Source of the DNA: CAYNLK01 sp964398055 | GTDB taxonomy: Bacteria > Chloroflexota > Anaerolineae > 4572-78 > J111 | Length of the DNA: 64,000 nucleotides | NCBI GenBank assembly: GCA_964398055.1 | Contig: CAYNLK010000024.1 | Coordinates: forward strand, 1 to 64,000 | Direction of reading: 5' to 3' | Shown: piece by piece, positions 42,466 through 51,520 of the stretch | How the letters are laid out: the number at the start of each line of letters is the position of its first letter | How positions within the stretch are numbered: the stretch's first letter is position 1 | The notes under the pieces: model-generated | Databases searched by the model: none | Told to the model about the DNA's origin: nothing | The model's input: the letters and a program-made list of their open reading frames with translations, nothing else | Position numbers and translations under genes: made by a program

Positions 42466-45400
42466 TTAAGCTAACCCGATTTGCTGAGTATTGGCCGCGA
42501 CCATTTCTTGGAGGTGACGAGCATGATAGCTGTTCAAGAAGGCCCGGCGGGTGGCATCGTCGCGCAGGGAATCGATGAGCCGTTTCTCGATTTTTTGGGC
42601 GTAGGTCATGGCATCCCGTGAGGCTGCACTGTTGCCGGCCAGGTGGTAAACGTAAGATTTTTGAATTTGAATCACATACTGGCTGAGCCGGCTGTTGGTC
42701 TGTTCGGCCAGGTTGGAAGCCTGGATCAGTACATTTAACGCCTCGTCAAACTGGTGGTGATGAATGTGAAGTAATGATTGTAGCCATTCGCCTCGGGCAA
42801 TAAACTCTTTCATTTCACTGGCATTGGCCAGAGCCAACAGCCTGGACAGATAGGTTTCAGCTTTGGCCCATTGATTGGTATCCATATAGGCCCGTACCAG
42901 TTGGTAGAGGATCATTACCTCGTCGGGGGCAAAACCCATACTCTGAGCGACGTAATGCACGTTTTCCAGTTCCTGGACCGCTTCATCCAGGCGGTCCAGA
43001 TGGCGGTAGGCTGTGCCCAGCATCGACTGGGCTCGCATTACGTAAAGGGGTGAGCCAAGCTCTTGGGCTATCTTGACGCTCTCTTCAGCTTGTTGGCGAC
43101 CCTCCTCATCCATACCCACCGTCAGGTAGTAATAAGCCAGCCAGGCCAATCCCAAAGCCTGCCAGGCCTTTTGCTTTTGGTCGTGAGCCAGGCGCAAACC
43201 CTCCTGTAAATTTCTGCCGGCCTGTTCCAACTCACCCTGGTATATCTGGCTAAAGGCTTGATAATATTTCACAAATGGCACCCGGTACCGATCCCCCGAT
43301 TTTTGATGCAGATCCAGGATTTCCTCAGCAGTAGCCTGGGCCAGCTCATAATCGGCGCTGAATGTTTGCGCCACCAGCAGCGATGACAGGGAATTCATCA
43401 AGCCGGTGCGATAACCCAGCCGCCGGCGGATGTTGATAATCTCCTCATAGCGAGCAATGCTGGCGATAATTTCGCCCTGCTCCAGCATTATTTTGGCCAG
43501 CCCGTCTTCGGCTTCAATACGGCGAGCTTCATCCTGGACGCTGATACTGATATCGCCGGCCTCCCGGTAGCACTGGGTAGCCAGGCCCAGTTCGCCCATA
43601 TTGTAATAGAAGTTACCGAGCTGGCTGAGGGTATCGGCAATACCTCGCTCGTCGCCGATCCGCCGCGACACTTCGAGCGCCTCCCGGAAAAATTCCGAGG
43701 CCTGCGAGAAGTCGTAATGGCTGGCATGCAGTGAGCCGATGCCATTGAGCGCCCGCATCTGGACCGAGTTATTCTCTAATTTTTTGGCCAGGACCAACAT
43801 CGCTTTGTAATCTTCAATCGCCTTCTGAGGCTCGCCCAGCCGGGTCATTATTCTGGCTCGACCCTCCAGCACCGCCAGAACCGTGGCCTGGTCGGCCTCG
43901 TCGCCGAGGGTGTTGGCCACTTCCAGCGCTTGAGTATAGAATTCAACTGCCTGAGTGTTGGCAAATGATTGCACGGCCGCGTCGCCGGCCCGGTGCAAAT
44001 ACCGTAAGGCCCGTGGCCAGGTTTCGCTCCGGCAGTAATGTTCGGCCACAATGGCCGCATATTCTTCACCCAATTGCCAATACAAGCGCGACATATAATC
44101 GCCAATTTGTTTATGGATCAGGCTGCGCTGTTGGTGCAGCAGGCTGTTATAAGCGGTTTCGTGGGTGAGAAAGTGTTTGAACATGTACTCAGGCTCTGGT
44201 TCACGGGTGCGAACTTTGATCAGTTCGGCCAGTTCAAGCTCTTCTAGCGCCTTTTCTAAAATGTCTGGCTCATTGACAATGGGGGCCAACACAAAGCGAG
44301 GAAAAACCCGGCCAATGACGGCCGCGATTTGCAAAACTCGTTTGACCGACTCGTCCAGGCGGTCGATACGAGCCGTGAGTACGCCTTGCAGGGTGTTGGG
44401 AATGTCGATTTCGCTGATGGCCCGGGTGATTTCCCAGTGACCGTCGACCAGCCTGATCATTCCTGCCTCGATCAAGCTGCGGAGTACTTCCTCCAGAAAT
44501 AACGGATTCCCCTCGGCCCGATTGAGCAATAGCTGTTCGGTGGCTGCTGGCATCTGGTCGATCTTGAGGAGGTGCTTGATAAGTTGGCGGCTCTCTTCGT
44601 CGGTTAGCGGCCAGAGGGTTAATTCGGTAAAATGGTTTGGGTAGTCTCGGGCCGCCTGCAGCTTAACATTCCAAAAAGTCGACTCCCGGTCGGGCCGGGT
44701 GACGCAAATGATAGCCAGCGGCGTGTACAGGGTTAAACTGAAAAGATATTCGATCAAATGGATGGAACTTGGATCGGCCCAGTGGAGGTCTTCAAACACC
44801 ATAATAACGGGCCGCTGCCTGGCCTGGGTTTCAACCCATTCACCCATGGCCAAAAAAGTCCGCTGCTGCATGAGTTGGGGATCGTTTAAGGGCAAGTTGG
44901 CCGCCACCTGTTCATCGAGCTTCAAGCCCAGCAGGGCGGCCAAGTACGGCACCACCTCGCCGGCGCGCGCCCCAAAGAGTTCCTGCCCCATCGTTTCAAG
45001 CCGGAGTTTGACCAGGGTGTCGTCAGGGTTTTCCGGGAGAGCCAGGTAGCGATGCAGAATATCGACCAGCAGCCGGTTGGCAAAAGATTGGCGGTACGAC
45101 AGGCCCCGGCCAAAAAGCCAGAGTGGTTTGGTCCGGTCGCTGTGCTCTTCTTCTAATCGATTAACCTGTTTTCTGAAGTCGGCGATGAGGCGTGATTTGC
45201 CCAGTCCGGCCTCACCGGTAACTACGATGATGCTGCCCTGCTGTTCCTGCAATTTCTGATAATGTTTCAGCAGATTCTGCATCTCATATTCACGGCCAAT
45301 CAGGGGCGCTTCCATACCGGTCAGTCCCCGTTGGGTCTGGCTCAGATCTCGGGCGGCCTCTAATTCCCAAATTTTGAGCGGTTCTCGTTTACCTTTGACC

Positions 45401-46056
45401 CTGATTTCTTCGCGCTCTTTGAAGACAAACAGGCGGTTGGTCAGGTTGTAAGTGGACTCACTGATGAGAATCTCGCCTCTTTCAGAAACTCCTTCCAAAC
45501 GGGAGGCCACGTTGACGGCATCCCCCATGACTGTATAAGAACGTTTGCGATCGGTGCCGACCATCCCGGCGATGACCGTGCCGGTATTGATCCCCATATG
45601 GATGCCCAGCAGTTCGGGGAGGGGCATCGGCGGATTTTGGTTGAACCGTTCCAATCGCTCCTTCATCGCCAGGGCGGCGCGAAGGGCTCGCTCGGGGTCA
45701 TCTTCGTGGGCCCGGGGCGCTCCAAAAACGGCCATAATGGCGTCGCCAATGTATTTGTCAATATAGCCATCAAACTCAAAAATCGCCTGGCTGAGTTCCT
45801 GCAGGCACAGGTTGATGAGCCGGACCACCTGCTCGACTTCAGCCGGGCTTTTGGCCGCATCATTCAGGGCGGTAAAGCCGGAAATATCGGCAAAAATGAC
45901 CGTGACCTGCTTGCGCTCACCCTCGATGGGGGCGTTCAAAAGAAAATTGCCGTCGCCCGTGATAACCGTACTAAGCCCATTACCACAGTGACCACAGTAA
46001 AAATGTCCATCCGGATTTTCGAAGCCACAAATTTCACACTTGACAGTTTGACTCAT
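42466..46056 (-). CDS. Adenylate/guanylate cyclase-AAA ATPase-TPR regulator
   Basis: This 1196-residue multidomain protein begins with a zinc ribbon (Cys7, 10, 21, 24). A class III cyclase domain (about 50-225) follows with both metal Asp residues (FADISGF, GDAIMAVFG), substrate-specifying Lys in DKYIGD and Asp in YTVMGDAVN, and the transition-state Asn and Arg in NVASRLE. These point to a working adenylate cyclase. Next comes a STAND/AAA ATPase (VTGEAGLGKSRLI, about 280-560) and a long TPR array (about 700-1150). It probably couples ligand or protein binding to cyclic nucleotide signalling. Confidence 0.88.
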   Translation of the reverse strand: MSQTVKCEICGFENPDGHFYCGHCGNGLSTVITGDGNFLLNAPIEGERKQVTVIFADISGFTALNDAAKSPAEVEQVVRLINLCLQELSQAIFEFDGYIDKYIGDAIMAVFGAPRAHEDDPERALRAALAMKERLERFNQNPPMPLPELLGIHMGINTGTVIAGMVGTDRKRSYTVMGDAVNVASRLEGVSERGEILISESTYNLTNRLFVFKEREEIRVKGKREPLKIWELEAARDLSQTQRGLTGMEAPLIGREYEMQNLLKHYQKLQEQQGSIIVVTGEAGLGKSRLIADFRKQVNRLEEEHSDRTKPLWLFGRGLSYRQSFANRLLVDILHRYLALPENPDDTLVKLRLETMGQELFGARAGEVVPYLAALLGLKLDEQVAANLPLNDPQLMQQRTFLAMGEWVETQARQRPVIMVFEDLHWADPSSIHLIEYLFSLTLYTPLAIICVTRPDRESTFWNVKLQAARDYPNHFTELTLWPLTDEESRQLIKHLLKIDQMPAATEQLLLNRAEGNPLFLEEVLRSLIEAGMIRLVDGHWEITRAISEIDIPNTLQGVLTARIDRLDESVKRVLQIAAVIGRVFPRFVLAPIVNEPDILEKALEELELAELIKVRTREPEPEYMFKHFLTHETAYNSLLHQQRSLIHKQIGDYMSRLYWQLGEEYAAIVAEHYCRSETWPRALRYLHRAGDAAVQSFANTQAVEFYTQALEVANTLGDEADQATVLAVLEGRARIMTRLGEPQKAIEDYKAMLVLAKKLENNSVQMRALNGIGSLHASHYDFSQASEFFREALEVSRRIGDERGIADTLSQLGNFYYNMGELGLATQCYREAGDISISVQDEARRIEAEDGLAKIMLEQGEIIASIARYEEIINIRRRLGYRTGLMNSLSSLLVAQTFSADYELAQATAEEILDLHQKSGDRYRVPFVKYYQAFSQIYQGELEQAGRNLQEGLRLAHDQKQKAWQALGLAWLAYYYLTVGMDEEGRQQAEESVKIAQELGSPLYVMRAQSMLGTAYRHLDRLDEAVQELENVHYVAQSMGFAPDEVMILYQLVRAYMDTNQWAKAETYLSRLLALANASEMKEFIARGEWLQSLLHIHHHQFDEALNVLIQASNLAEQTNSRLSQYVIQIQKSYVYHLAGNSAASRDAMTYAQKIEKRLIDSLRDDATRRAFLNSYHARHLQEMVAANTQQIGLA

Positions 46057-46231
46057 TGTACTGGTTCTCGATTAGAATATCTTCTAACGGTAACCCGGCC
46101 AGAGATAGCCGGCCGTCACCGTTTGAAGTGTCACCTGTTTTTAACTCAGTTTCGTCAAGAAATGGGGAATTAGATCGGTGGTAATCTGATTGCGATTTCT
46201 GTTGAGCAGCTTTGTTTGGTCGTGCTCTATG

Positions 46232-46260
46232 ATGATATTATAATCCAGAAAATATGTCAA
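46232..46260 (-). promoter_or_regulatory. Promoter of the cyclase-tilS operon
   Basis: On the minus strand TTGACA (46260-46255) and TATCAT (46237-46232) are 17 bp apart, giving a strong sigma-70 match about 175 bp before the start codon. The rest of the 46057-46453 gap holds the divergent mreB promoter and leader; nothing else was recognised. Confidence 0.7.
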
Positions 46261-46350
46261 CGGCCCTTTTTGGCTAATGCCTGGCTTCTGCGGGATCGAG
46301 ATTAGCCTGGTTAAGCGACGGCGCGCCCCGGTTACGAACTGCCCATCTGT

Positions 46351-46378
46351 TTGTATAAAAGTATGATTGTGGTATAAT
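46351..46378 (+). promoter_or_regulatory. Promoter of the mreB cluster
   Basis: TTGTAT (46351-46356) and TATAAT (46373-46378) are 16 bp apart, with the -10 box preceded by TG. It is followed by the leader hairpin. Confidence 0.65.
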
Positions 46379-46386
46379 GAGCAAGT

Positions 46387-46419
46387 TAGGCAGGCAATGG
46401 GACGCAGCGAGCCTGCCTA
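46387..46419 (+). promoter_or_regulatory. Leader hairpin upstream of mreB
   Basis: TAGGCAGGC (46387-46395) pairs perfectly with GCCTGCCTA (46411-46419) around a 15-base loop in the untranslated leader, close to the expected transcript start. It could stabilise the mRNA or bind a regulator; no T-tract follows, so it is not a simple terminator. Confidence 0.45.
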
Positions 46420-46453
46420 TTGTTATGTGCATTCGGAAGGAGAGCGTTTACAC

Positions 46454-47524
46454 GTGGCAGGCCCATTAGATGCATTGTTGGGGCTCTTTTCACTTGACGT
46501 TGGCATTGACCTTGGTACGGCTAACACCCTGGTCTATGTTCGAGGCAAGGGTATAGTTATCAATGAGCCTTCAGTTGTAGCAATTGACAAGAAAACCAAA
46601 AAACCTCTGGCTATTGGCGTCGACGCCAAAGAGATGGTTGGACGTACCCCGGCCAATATTGTGGCAGTGCGGCCGCTGCGCGATGGAGTTATTTCAGAGT
46701 TTGAAATTACCGAGGCCATGCTCCGCTACTTTATCAAAAAAGTGCACGAGCAGACCTTGATCCCCACCCCTTTCTACGCTCCCCGAGTTGTGATTGGTAT
46801 TCCCAGTGGCGTGACTGAAGTTGAAAAACGAGCTGTTTATGACGCGGCTAAAAATGCGCGCGCCCGCGATGCTCGGATTATCGAAGAGCCGGTGGCCGCT
46901 GCTATTGGCGTTGGTTTGCCGATTACCGAACCCATCGGCAGTATGGTCATCGATATTGGCGGTGGTACTACCGAGGTGGCGGTTTTCTCGCTTGGTGGGA
47001 TCGTGGTTAGCCGCTCCATCCGGGTGGCCGGTGACGAGATGGATGAGTCGATCATCAACTACGCCCGGCAAAAGTACAATCTGCTCATTGGGCAGCGCAT
47101 GGCCGAGCGGGCCAAAATCACCATCGGCTCGGCCTATCCGTTGCCGGAAGAACAGATTATCACCTTGCGTGGCCGCAATCTGATCACCGGCTTACCCGAC
47201 TCGGTCGAGGTTTCCAGCGTCGAGATCCGAGAAGCGTTGAGCGACTCGGTGGCCGTGATCGTTGAGGCGGTCCGAGATACCCTTGACGAGACGCCGCCGG
47301 AGTTGATTGCCGACCTGATGGAAGGCGGCATCGCCCTGGCCGGAGGGGGCGGCCTGCTGCAAGGTCTGGCCGAACGATTGTCGGAAGAGACGAAAATGCG
47401 AGTTTATATTGCCGATGACCCCTTAACCTGTGTGGCGCGTGGGGCTGGTCAGGTATTGGAAAGCTACGATAAGTACGCCAAGGTCCTGGCTTCCTTGCAG
47501 CGAGGAAGCACCAATCATCGGTGA
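46454..47524 (+). CDS. mreB: Rod-shape determining actin homologue MreB
   Basis: MreB forms membrane-bound filaments that guide lateral wall synthesis. The actin-fold nucleotide motifs are present: phosphate 1 DVGIDLGTANT, phosphate 2 VIDIGGGTTEVAV, and adenosine GGIALAGGGGLLQGL. The start at GTG 46454 (356 residues) follows AAGGAG at 46437-46442 at a slightly long 11 bp. The family usually starts near LLGLFS, so a later start is not excluded. An ORF reaching 46367 would cover the leader hairpin and is unlikely. mreC follows after a palindromic spacer. Confidence 0.94.
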   Translation: MAGPLDALLGLFSLDVGIDLGTANTLVYVRGKGIVINEPSVVAIDKKTKKPLAIGVDAKEMVGRTPANIVAVRPLRDGVISEFEITEAMLRYFIKKVHEQTLIPTPFYAPRVVIGIPSGVTEVEKRAVYDAAKNARARDARIIEEPVAAAIGVGLPITEPIGSMVIDIGGGTTEVAVFSLGGIVVSRSIRVAGDEMDESIINYARQKYNLLIGQRMAERAKITIGSAYPLPEEQIITLRGRNLITGLPDSVEVSSVEIREALSDSVAVIVEAVRDTLDETPPELIADLMEGGIALAGGGGLLQGLAERLSEETKMRVYIADDPLTCVARGAGQVLESYDKYAKVLASLQRGSTNHR

Positions 47525-47530
47525 GTCAGC

Positions 47531-47606
47531 AATGAGCAATGAGCAATGAACAATGAGCAAATTTCCATTACTCATTGTTCATTATTCATTGTTAATTGTT
47601 AATTGA
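47531..47606. repeat. Palindromic CAATGAGCAATGA repeat cluster
   Basis: Tandem CAATGAG and CAATGAA units are mirrored by CTCATTG, TTCATTG and TTAATTG units, forming a long imperfect hairpin between mreB and mreC. It may alter the ratio of MreB to MreC by stabilising or attenuating the transcript. Confidence 0.6.
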
Positions 47607-47607
47607 T

Positions 47608-48474
47608 ATGGTTGCCGTACGAAACAGACAACTGGTCATAGGTTTGGTATTGGCTCTGCTGTTATTAGGCTTTGCCCTCGACCGTCTGGGTTATATGACC
47701 TCAGTGCGGGCAATGGTGCAGAGTACCCTGGTGCCGTTGCAGGAAGCCATTACCCTGGTGGCTCGAGATGTCTCCCAACGGGCCGAAGAAACGGAAAGCA
47801 TCGAAACGATCCGGGCCAGAAATACCGAGCTGGAAGCGTTAGCCAACCGGCTCATGGTCGAAAATCTCCGGCTTAAAGAGCTGGAGCAGGAGAATCAAAC
47901 TCTCCGCCAACTCCTCAACTTCACTCGCAGCAATCCCCAATTGAGTTACGAGCCGACCACCGTGGTCGGGCGCAGCCTGGGAGTTGATCCCACCAATCTA
48001 CTCTATTATGTCTATGTAGATATTGGCGCCCGCAATAGTGTGGCTAGAGATATGCCGGTTATTACCGAACGGGGCTTGGTGGGCCGGGTGACTGCCGTGG
48101 GACCGAAATCGGCCCAGGTATTGCTGCTGATCGATCCGGCCAGCGCGGTCAATGCCATTATTCAGAACAGCCGGACGACCGGCATTGTCCGGGGCAACAT
48201 CGATGGCACGCTGACCATGGACCGCATCCCCCCCAATGAGTTGGTCAATCCCGGTGATATCGTCTTGACCTCCGGTTTGGGAGGCAATTTTCCTGATAAA
48301 ATTGTCATTGGGCAGGTTACAGCCGTGGAGCAGCGCGATCAAGATATGTTTCAGGTAGCCCGAATCCGCCCCACGGTGGACTTTGGTAAATTAGAGACGA
48401 TGTTAATTATTACCTCTTTTGAGCCGGTCGACTTTGAAGCCGAGCTATTGAAATCTCAGGAGGCAGGCAATTAA
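47608..48474 (+). CDS. mreC: Rod-shape determining protein MreC
   Basis: MreC is the periplasm-facing scaffold of the elongation machinery. One N-terminal membrane anchor (about 10-28) is followed by a coiled coil (about 60-110, EELENQTLRQLL region) and the double beta-barrel domain (about 120-270) with GRSLGVDPTNL and the conserved TERGLVGRV segment. The start is ATG 47608, lying at the end of the palindromic spacer with no clear ribosome site. TTG 47596 would add four residues. Confidence 0.9.
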   Translation: MVAVRNRQLVIGLVLALLLLGFALDRLGYMTSVRAMVQSTLVPLQEAITLVARDVSQRAEETESIETIRARNTELEALANRLMVENLRLKELEQENQTLRQLLNFTRSNPQLSYEPTTVVGRSLGVDPTNLLYYVYVDIGARNSVARDMPVITERGLVGRVTAVGPKSAQVLLLIDPASAVNAIIQNSRTTGIVRGNIDGTLTMDRIPPNELVNPGDIVLTSGLGGNFPDKIVIGQVTAVEQRDQDMFQVARIRPTVDFGKLETMLIITSFEPVDFEAELLKSQEAGN

Positions 48475-48478
48475 CAGT

Positions 48479-48970
48479 TTGACCCCCTTGCTCATTCTGA
48501 TAGTGGCCACGCTCCTACAAATGACGCTGTCCCCCTTTATCAAAATCAGCGGAGTCCATCCAGACCTGGTGCTGATTTTGGTCATCGGCTGGGTTATTTT
48601 GCGCGGCCCAAGTGAGGGGCTGGTTTGGGCTTTGATCGGCGGCTTGTGTCTGGACCTGGTTTCCGGGGCGCCGTTTGGGGTGTTCACGTTCACGCTATTG
48701 TTGGTGGCGCTGGTCGCCAGTGTTTCTCACGGTCGGATTTTTGGCAGTAGCATTGTGCTGCCGTTAAGCCTGACCTTCCCGCTGAGCCTGCTCTTCAACG
48801 GTCTGGCGTTGTTGTGGTTGGTGCTCCTGGGCCGGTCTGTGGTTTGGACCGACGCCTTCTTCAACGTTCTCCTGCCGGTGGCAGTTTTTAATACGGCGGT
48901 GATGATGCTTGTTTTTCCACTGTTGTATCTCCTCAATCGTTGGCTGAATCCGCAGCCGTTGACGTTTTAA
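48479..48970 (+). CDS. mreD: Rod-shape determining membrane protein MreD
   Basis: A small membrane protein with five to six hydrophobic segments, a DLVLILVIGWVI stretch and the GLVWALIGGLCLDLVSG motif typical of MreD. TTG 48479 is the first standard start. However, AGGAGG (48458-48463) is 15 bp before it and only 6 bp before an in-frame ATT at 48470 that overlaps the mreC stop (ATTAA). That ATT may be the real initiation codon and would add three residues (MNS). The position directly after mreC supports the assignment. Confidence 0.85.
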   Translation: MTPLLILIVATLLQMTLSPFIKISGVHPDLVLILVIGWVILRGPSEGLVWALIGGLCLDLVSGAPFGVFTFTLLLVALVASVSHGRIFGSSIVLPLSLTFPLSLLFNGLALLWLVLLGRSVVWTDAFFNVLLPVAVFNTAVMMLVFPLLYLLNRWLNPQPLTF

Positions 48971-49002
48971 TCTTACCGCTCTCTAGAGTATAATCTCTGC
49001 TT

Positions 49003-51393
49003 ATGACCGAATTTCAAATCCGGGCTAGAACTTACGCTTTTCGAATAGTTGTAATCTTGGCGTTTGGTATTCTGGCGATACAGTTGTGGAATCTGCAGGT
49101 CGTCCAATACGAAACTTACACCGCCCTGGCCGACGCCAACCGTTTTCGCTTGACCCAGGTGCCGGCTGCTCGCGGGGTGATGTATGACCGGAATGGCGAG
49201 TTGCTTGTCCGCAACCGGCCCAGCTATAACGTAGTGATTATCCCGGCTTACCTGCCCGACGATGACACGGCCCGGGCTACCGTCTTTGCCCGTCTATCGG
49301 AATTGCTGAATTTGCCCATCACCACCCAGGTTGAGCCGGTGGCCAGCCGCAATAATGGTTACTTTCACGCCATCAACCATCACCAATACAATCGCCAGTT
49401 GCCGCGCCAGATTATCAATCCGCGCAGCCGCCAGTATGCTCGAGCTCCGTTGGGTATCCGCGATGCCGTGAATCAGAACCCCTTTGCCCCTTTTCTGCCG
49501 GTAACCATTGCGACCGATGTTGATCCGGTGGTGGTGGCCAAAATTGAGGAAGAGGGTCTGAGTTTGCCGGGCGTCCTGATCGAGATTGCCCCAACCCGGG
49601 ACTATTTGTACGGCAAGTTGTTGAGCCACTTACTCGGTTATGTCGGTCCTATTCCGGCTGAACAGTTTGCTGCCTACCGCAGTCAGGGTTACGACCTGAC
49701 CGATATTATCGGTTTGTCCGGGTTGGAAACGGAGTATGAAGAGTGGCTGCATGGGGTGAAGGGGCTAGAGAACATCGAGGTCGATGTGACCGGCCGAAAA
49801 ATTCGAACCGTCAGCCGGAACATTGAGGCTCGACCCGGCCATAATCTGCGGCTGTCGATTGACCTGGGGCTGCAAGAGGCCACGGCCAAAGCCCTCCAGG
49901 AGGAGATGGATAAGGTCGGTTCCAATCAGGGGGTCGCCATTGCGATGAATCCGCGCAACGGCGAGATTCTGGCGATGGTTTCGCTGCCCTCTTTTGATAA
50001 TAATATTTTCTCACGAGGTATCACCCCGCGCGAGTTGTCGCTCTTGAGTGAAGATCCCTGGACGCCGTTGGTCAATCATGCCATCGCCGGCCTGTACCCC
50101 CCCGGCTCCGTCTTCAAAATTATCCCCGCCTCAGGCGCTTTGCAGGAGCGAACGGTTTTCCCTGAGACCACCTTTTTTGATGAGGGTATCCTGTACTTGC
50201 CAAACCAGTTTGAACCGGACAATCTGGACTTGGCCCAGCCATTCTATTGCTGGCTGCGCAGCGGGCATGGCGAGGTTAGCCTGGTTTCCGGCCTGGCCTG
50301 GTCTTGCGACGTTTATTTCTACCAGGTTGGCGGCGGTTATTACCCGGCCGAGTATGAGGGGCTGGGCCTGGACCGAATGGTCAAATATGCCGAAATGTTT
50401 GGCCTGGGCGCTCCAACCGGCATTGATTTACCCGGCGAGGTTAGCGGCCTGGTGCCCAACAGAAGGTGGAAACGGTTGAACTACGCCGAGACCTGGTTGA
50501 CCGGCGATACCTACAATATGGCCATTGGCCAGGGTTTTGTTTTGGCCACCCCGTTACAGGTCTTGAATTCAATCGCAGCCATTGCCAATAGCGGCACCCT
50601 CTATCGGCCCCACGTGGTCAAGGAAATTTTGGACGCCGATGGCAACCTGGTCAAAACAATCGAACCTGAGGTGATCCGTCAAATTGAGGTTGAGCCTCAA
50701 TTCATCCAGTTGGTCCGGCAGGGCTTGCAGGCGGTGATCAATTGGGAAAACGGAACGGCTCACGAGACCTTCGATGTGCCGGGTATCGACGCGTCCGGCA
50801 AAACCGGCACGGCTGAGTTCTGTGATCGCTATCCCCAATGTCTCGACCGGGATGGCCGGGTCAAGACGAGTCACGCCTGGTTTGCTGCGTATGCGCCCAC
50901 CTATAATCCGGAGATCGCGACCATCGTCTTTGTGTATGGCGGGGGTGAAGGCTCTGCCGTGGCGGTGCCAGTCACCAACAAAATGCTGCGGTACTATTTC
51001 AAGATCGGGGAGGGGGAAGCCCCTACAACTGAGGCGGAGGAAGAAACTGCAACGGCCCTCCAACCGGATAGTGTAGTGAGGGCGCGGTTGCTGGGGACAG
51101 ACAGTTGGCGGGGTGAGACAGCCAGTGTGGCCGGTTATCTGGTGGATGAGCAGGGCCGGGGGATCGCTGAGGTAACCATTGATCTGATCGCCAACGGTGA
51201 GGTTGTGGCTCAAACGGTGTCGGGGTTGAACGGCCAATTTGATTTTACGGAACTCGACCCAAATAAAGCCGGGATTTGGCGATTGCGTTTGCCCGATTAT
51301 GCTGACACGCCGCTGTTGCAACTGATCGTCGATGCCGGTTTGCGCTATTTGGTGGAATTTGAGGTCCAACCCGGCAACCAGGCTGAGGAATAA
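49003..51393 (+). CDS. mrdA: Penicillin-binding protein 2 (class B transpeptidase) with extra C-terminal beta domain
   Basis: This transpeptidase cross-links peptidoglycan during elongation with RodA and MreBCD. It has one membrane anchor (about 12-32), a PBP dimer domain with ARGVMYDRNGELL (about 55-67), and a transpeptidase domain with SVFK (active-site Ser, PPGSVFKI, about 368), SCD (SCDVYFY) and KTGT (SGKTGTAEF). After the transpeptidase, at about residue 690, comes an acidic linker and a 100-residue beta sandwich with GYLVDEQGRGIAEVTIDL, like carboxypeptidase-regulatory domains. The total of 796 residues exceeds the usual 600-650. Confidence 0.92.
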   Translation: MTEFQIRARTYAFRIVVILAFGILAIQLWNLQVVQYETYTALADANRFRLTQVPAARGVMYDRNGELLVRNRPSYNVVIIPAYLPDDDTARATVFARLSELLNLPITTQVEPVASRNNGYFHAINHHQYNRQLPRQIINPRSRQYARAPLGIRDAVNQNPFAPFLPVTIATDVDPVVVAKIEEEGLSLPGVLIEIAPTRDYLYGKLLSHLLGYVGPIPAEQFAAYRSQGYDLTDIIGLSGLETEYEEWLHGVKGLENIEVDVTGRKIRTVSRNIEARPGHNLRLSIDLGLQEATAKALQEEMDKVGSNQGVAIAMNPRNGEILAMVSLPSFDNNIFSRGITPRELSLLSEDPWTPLVNHAIAGLYPPGSVFKIIPASGALQERTVFPETTFFDEGILYLPNQFEPDNLDLAQPFYCWLRSGHGEVSLVSGLAWSCDVYFYQVGGGYYPAEYEGLGLDRMVKYAEMFGLGAPTGIDLPGEVSGLVPNRRWKRLNYAETWLTGDTYNMAIGQGFVLATPLQVLNSIAAIANSGTLYRPHVVKEILDADGNLVKTIEPEVIRQIEVEPQFIQLVRQGLQAVINWENGTAHETFDVPGIDASGKTGTAEFCDRYPQCLDRDGRVKTSHAWFAAYAPTYNPEIATIVFVYGGGEGSAVAVPVTNKMLRYYFKIGEGEAPTTEAEEETATALQPDSVVRARLLGTDSWRGETASVAGYLVDEQGRGIAEVTIDLIANGEVVAQTVSGLNGQFDFTELDPNKAGIWRLRLPDYADTPLLQLIVDAGLRYLVEFEVQPGNQAEE

Positions 51394-51444
51394 GAATAGT
51401 GCATCTTGAGCTGCAGGGCCAAAATTTTAAGCCTTAAAATCTGC

Positions 51445-51490
51445 TACTACATATTGTAGTTATTACTGTTTTCAGGTACAATATGTAGTA
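51445..51490 (+). promoter_or_regulatory. Promoter of minC with two operator-like dyads
   Basis: TACTACATATTGTA (51445-51458) and TACAATATGTAGTA (51477-51490) form a perfect 14-bp inverted repeat. Each arm is also a dyad on its own: CTACA-TAT-TGTAG at 51447-51459 and TACA-ATA-TGTA at 51477-51487, with centres 29 bp apart (about three helical turns). TTGTAG (51454-51459) and TACAAT (51477-51482) with 17-bp spacing make a -35/-10 pair lying within the dyads. A dimeric repressor or activator could cover both boxes. Confidence 0.6.
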
Positions 51491-51520
51491 TATTACCTCG
51501 ATTATTCATTCTTTTCCATT

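Noticed and set aside
46367..46453. A longer mreB starting at ATG 46367
   Set aside because: This codon overlaps the -10 box and would translate the leader hairpin; the ribosome site at 46437-46442 supports the later start.
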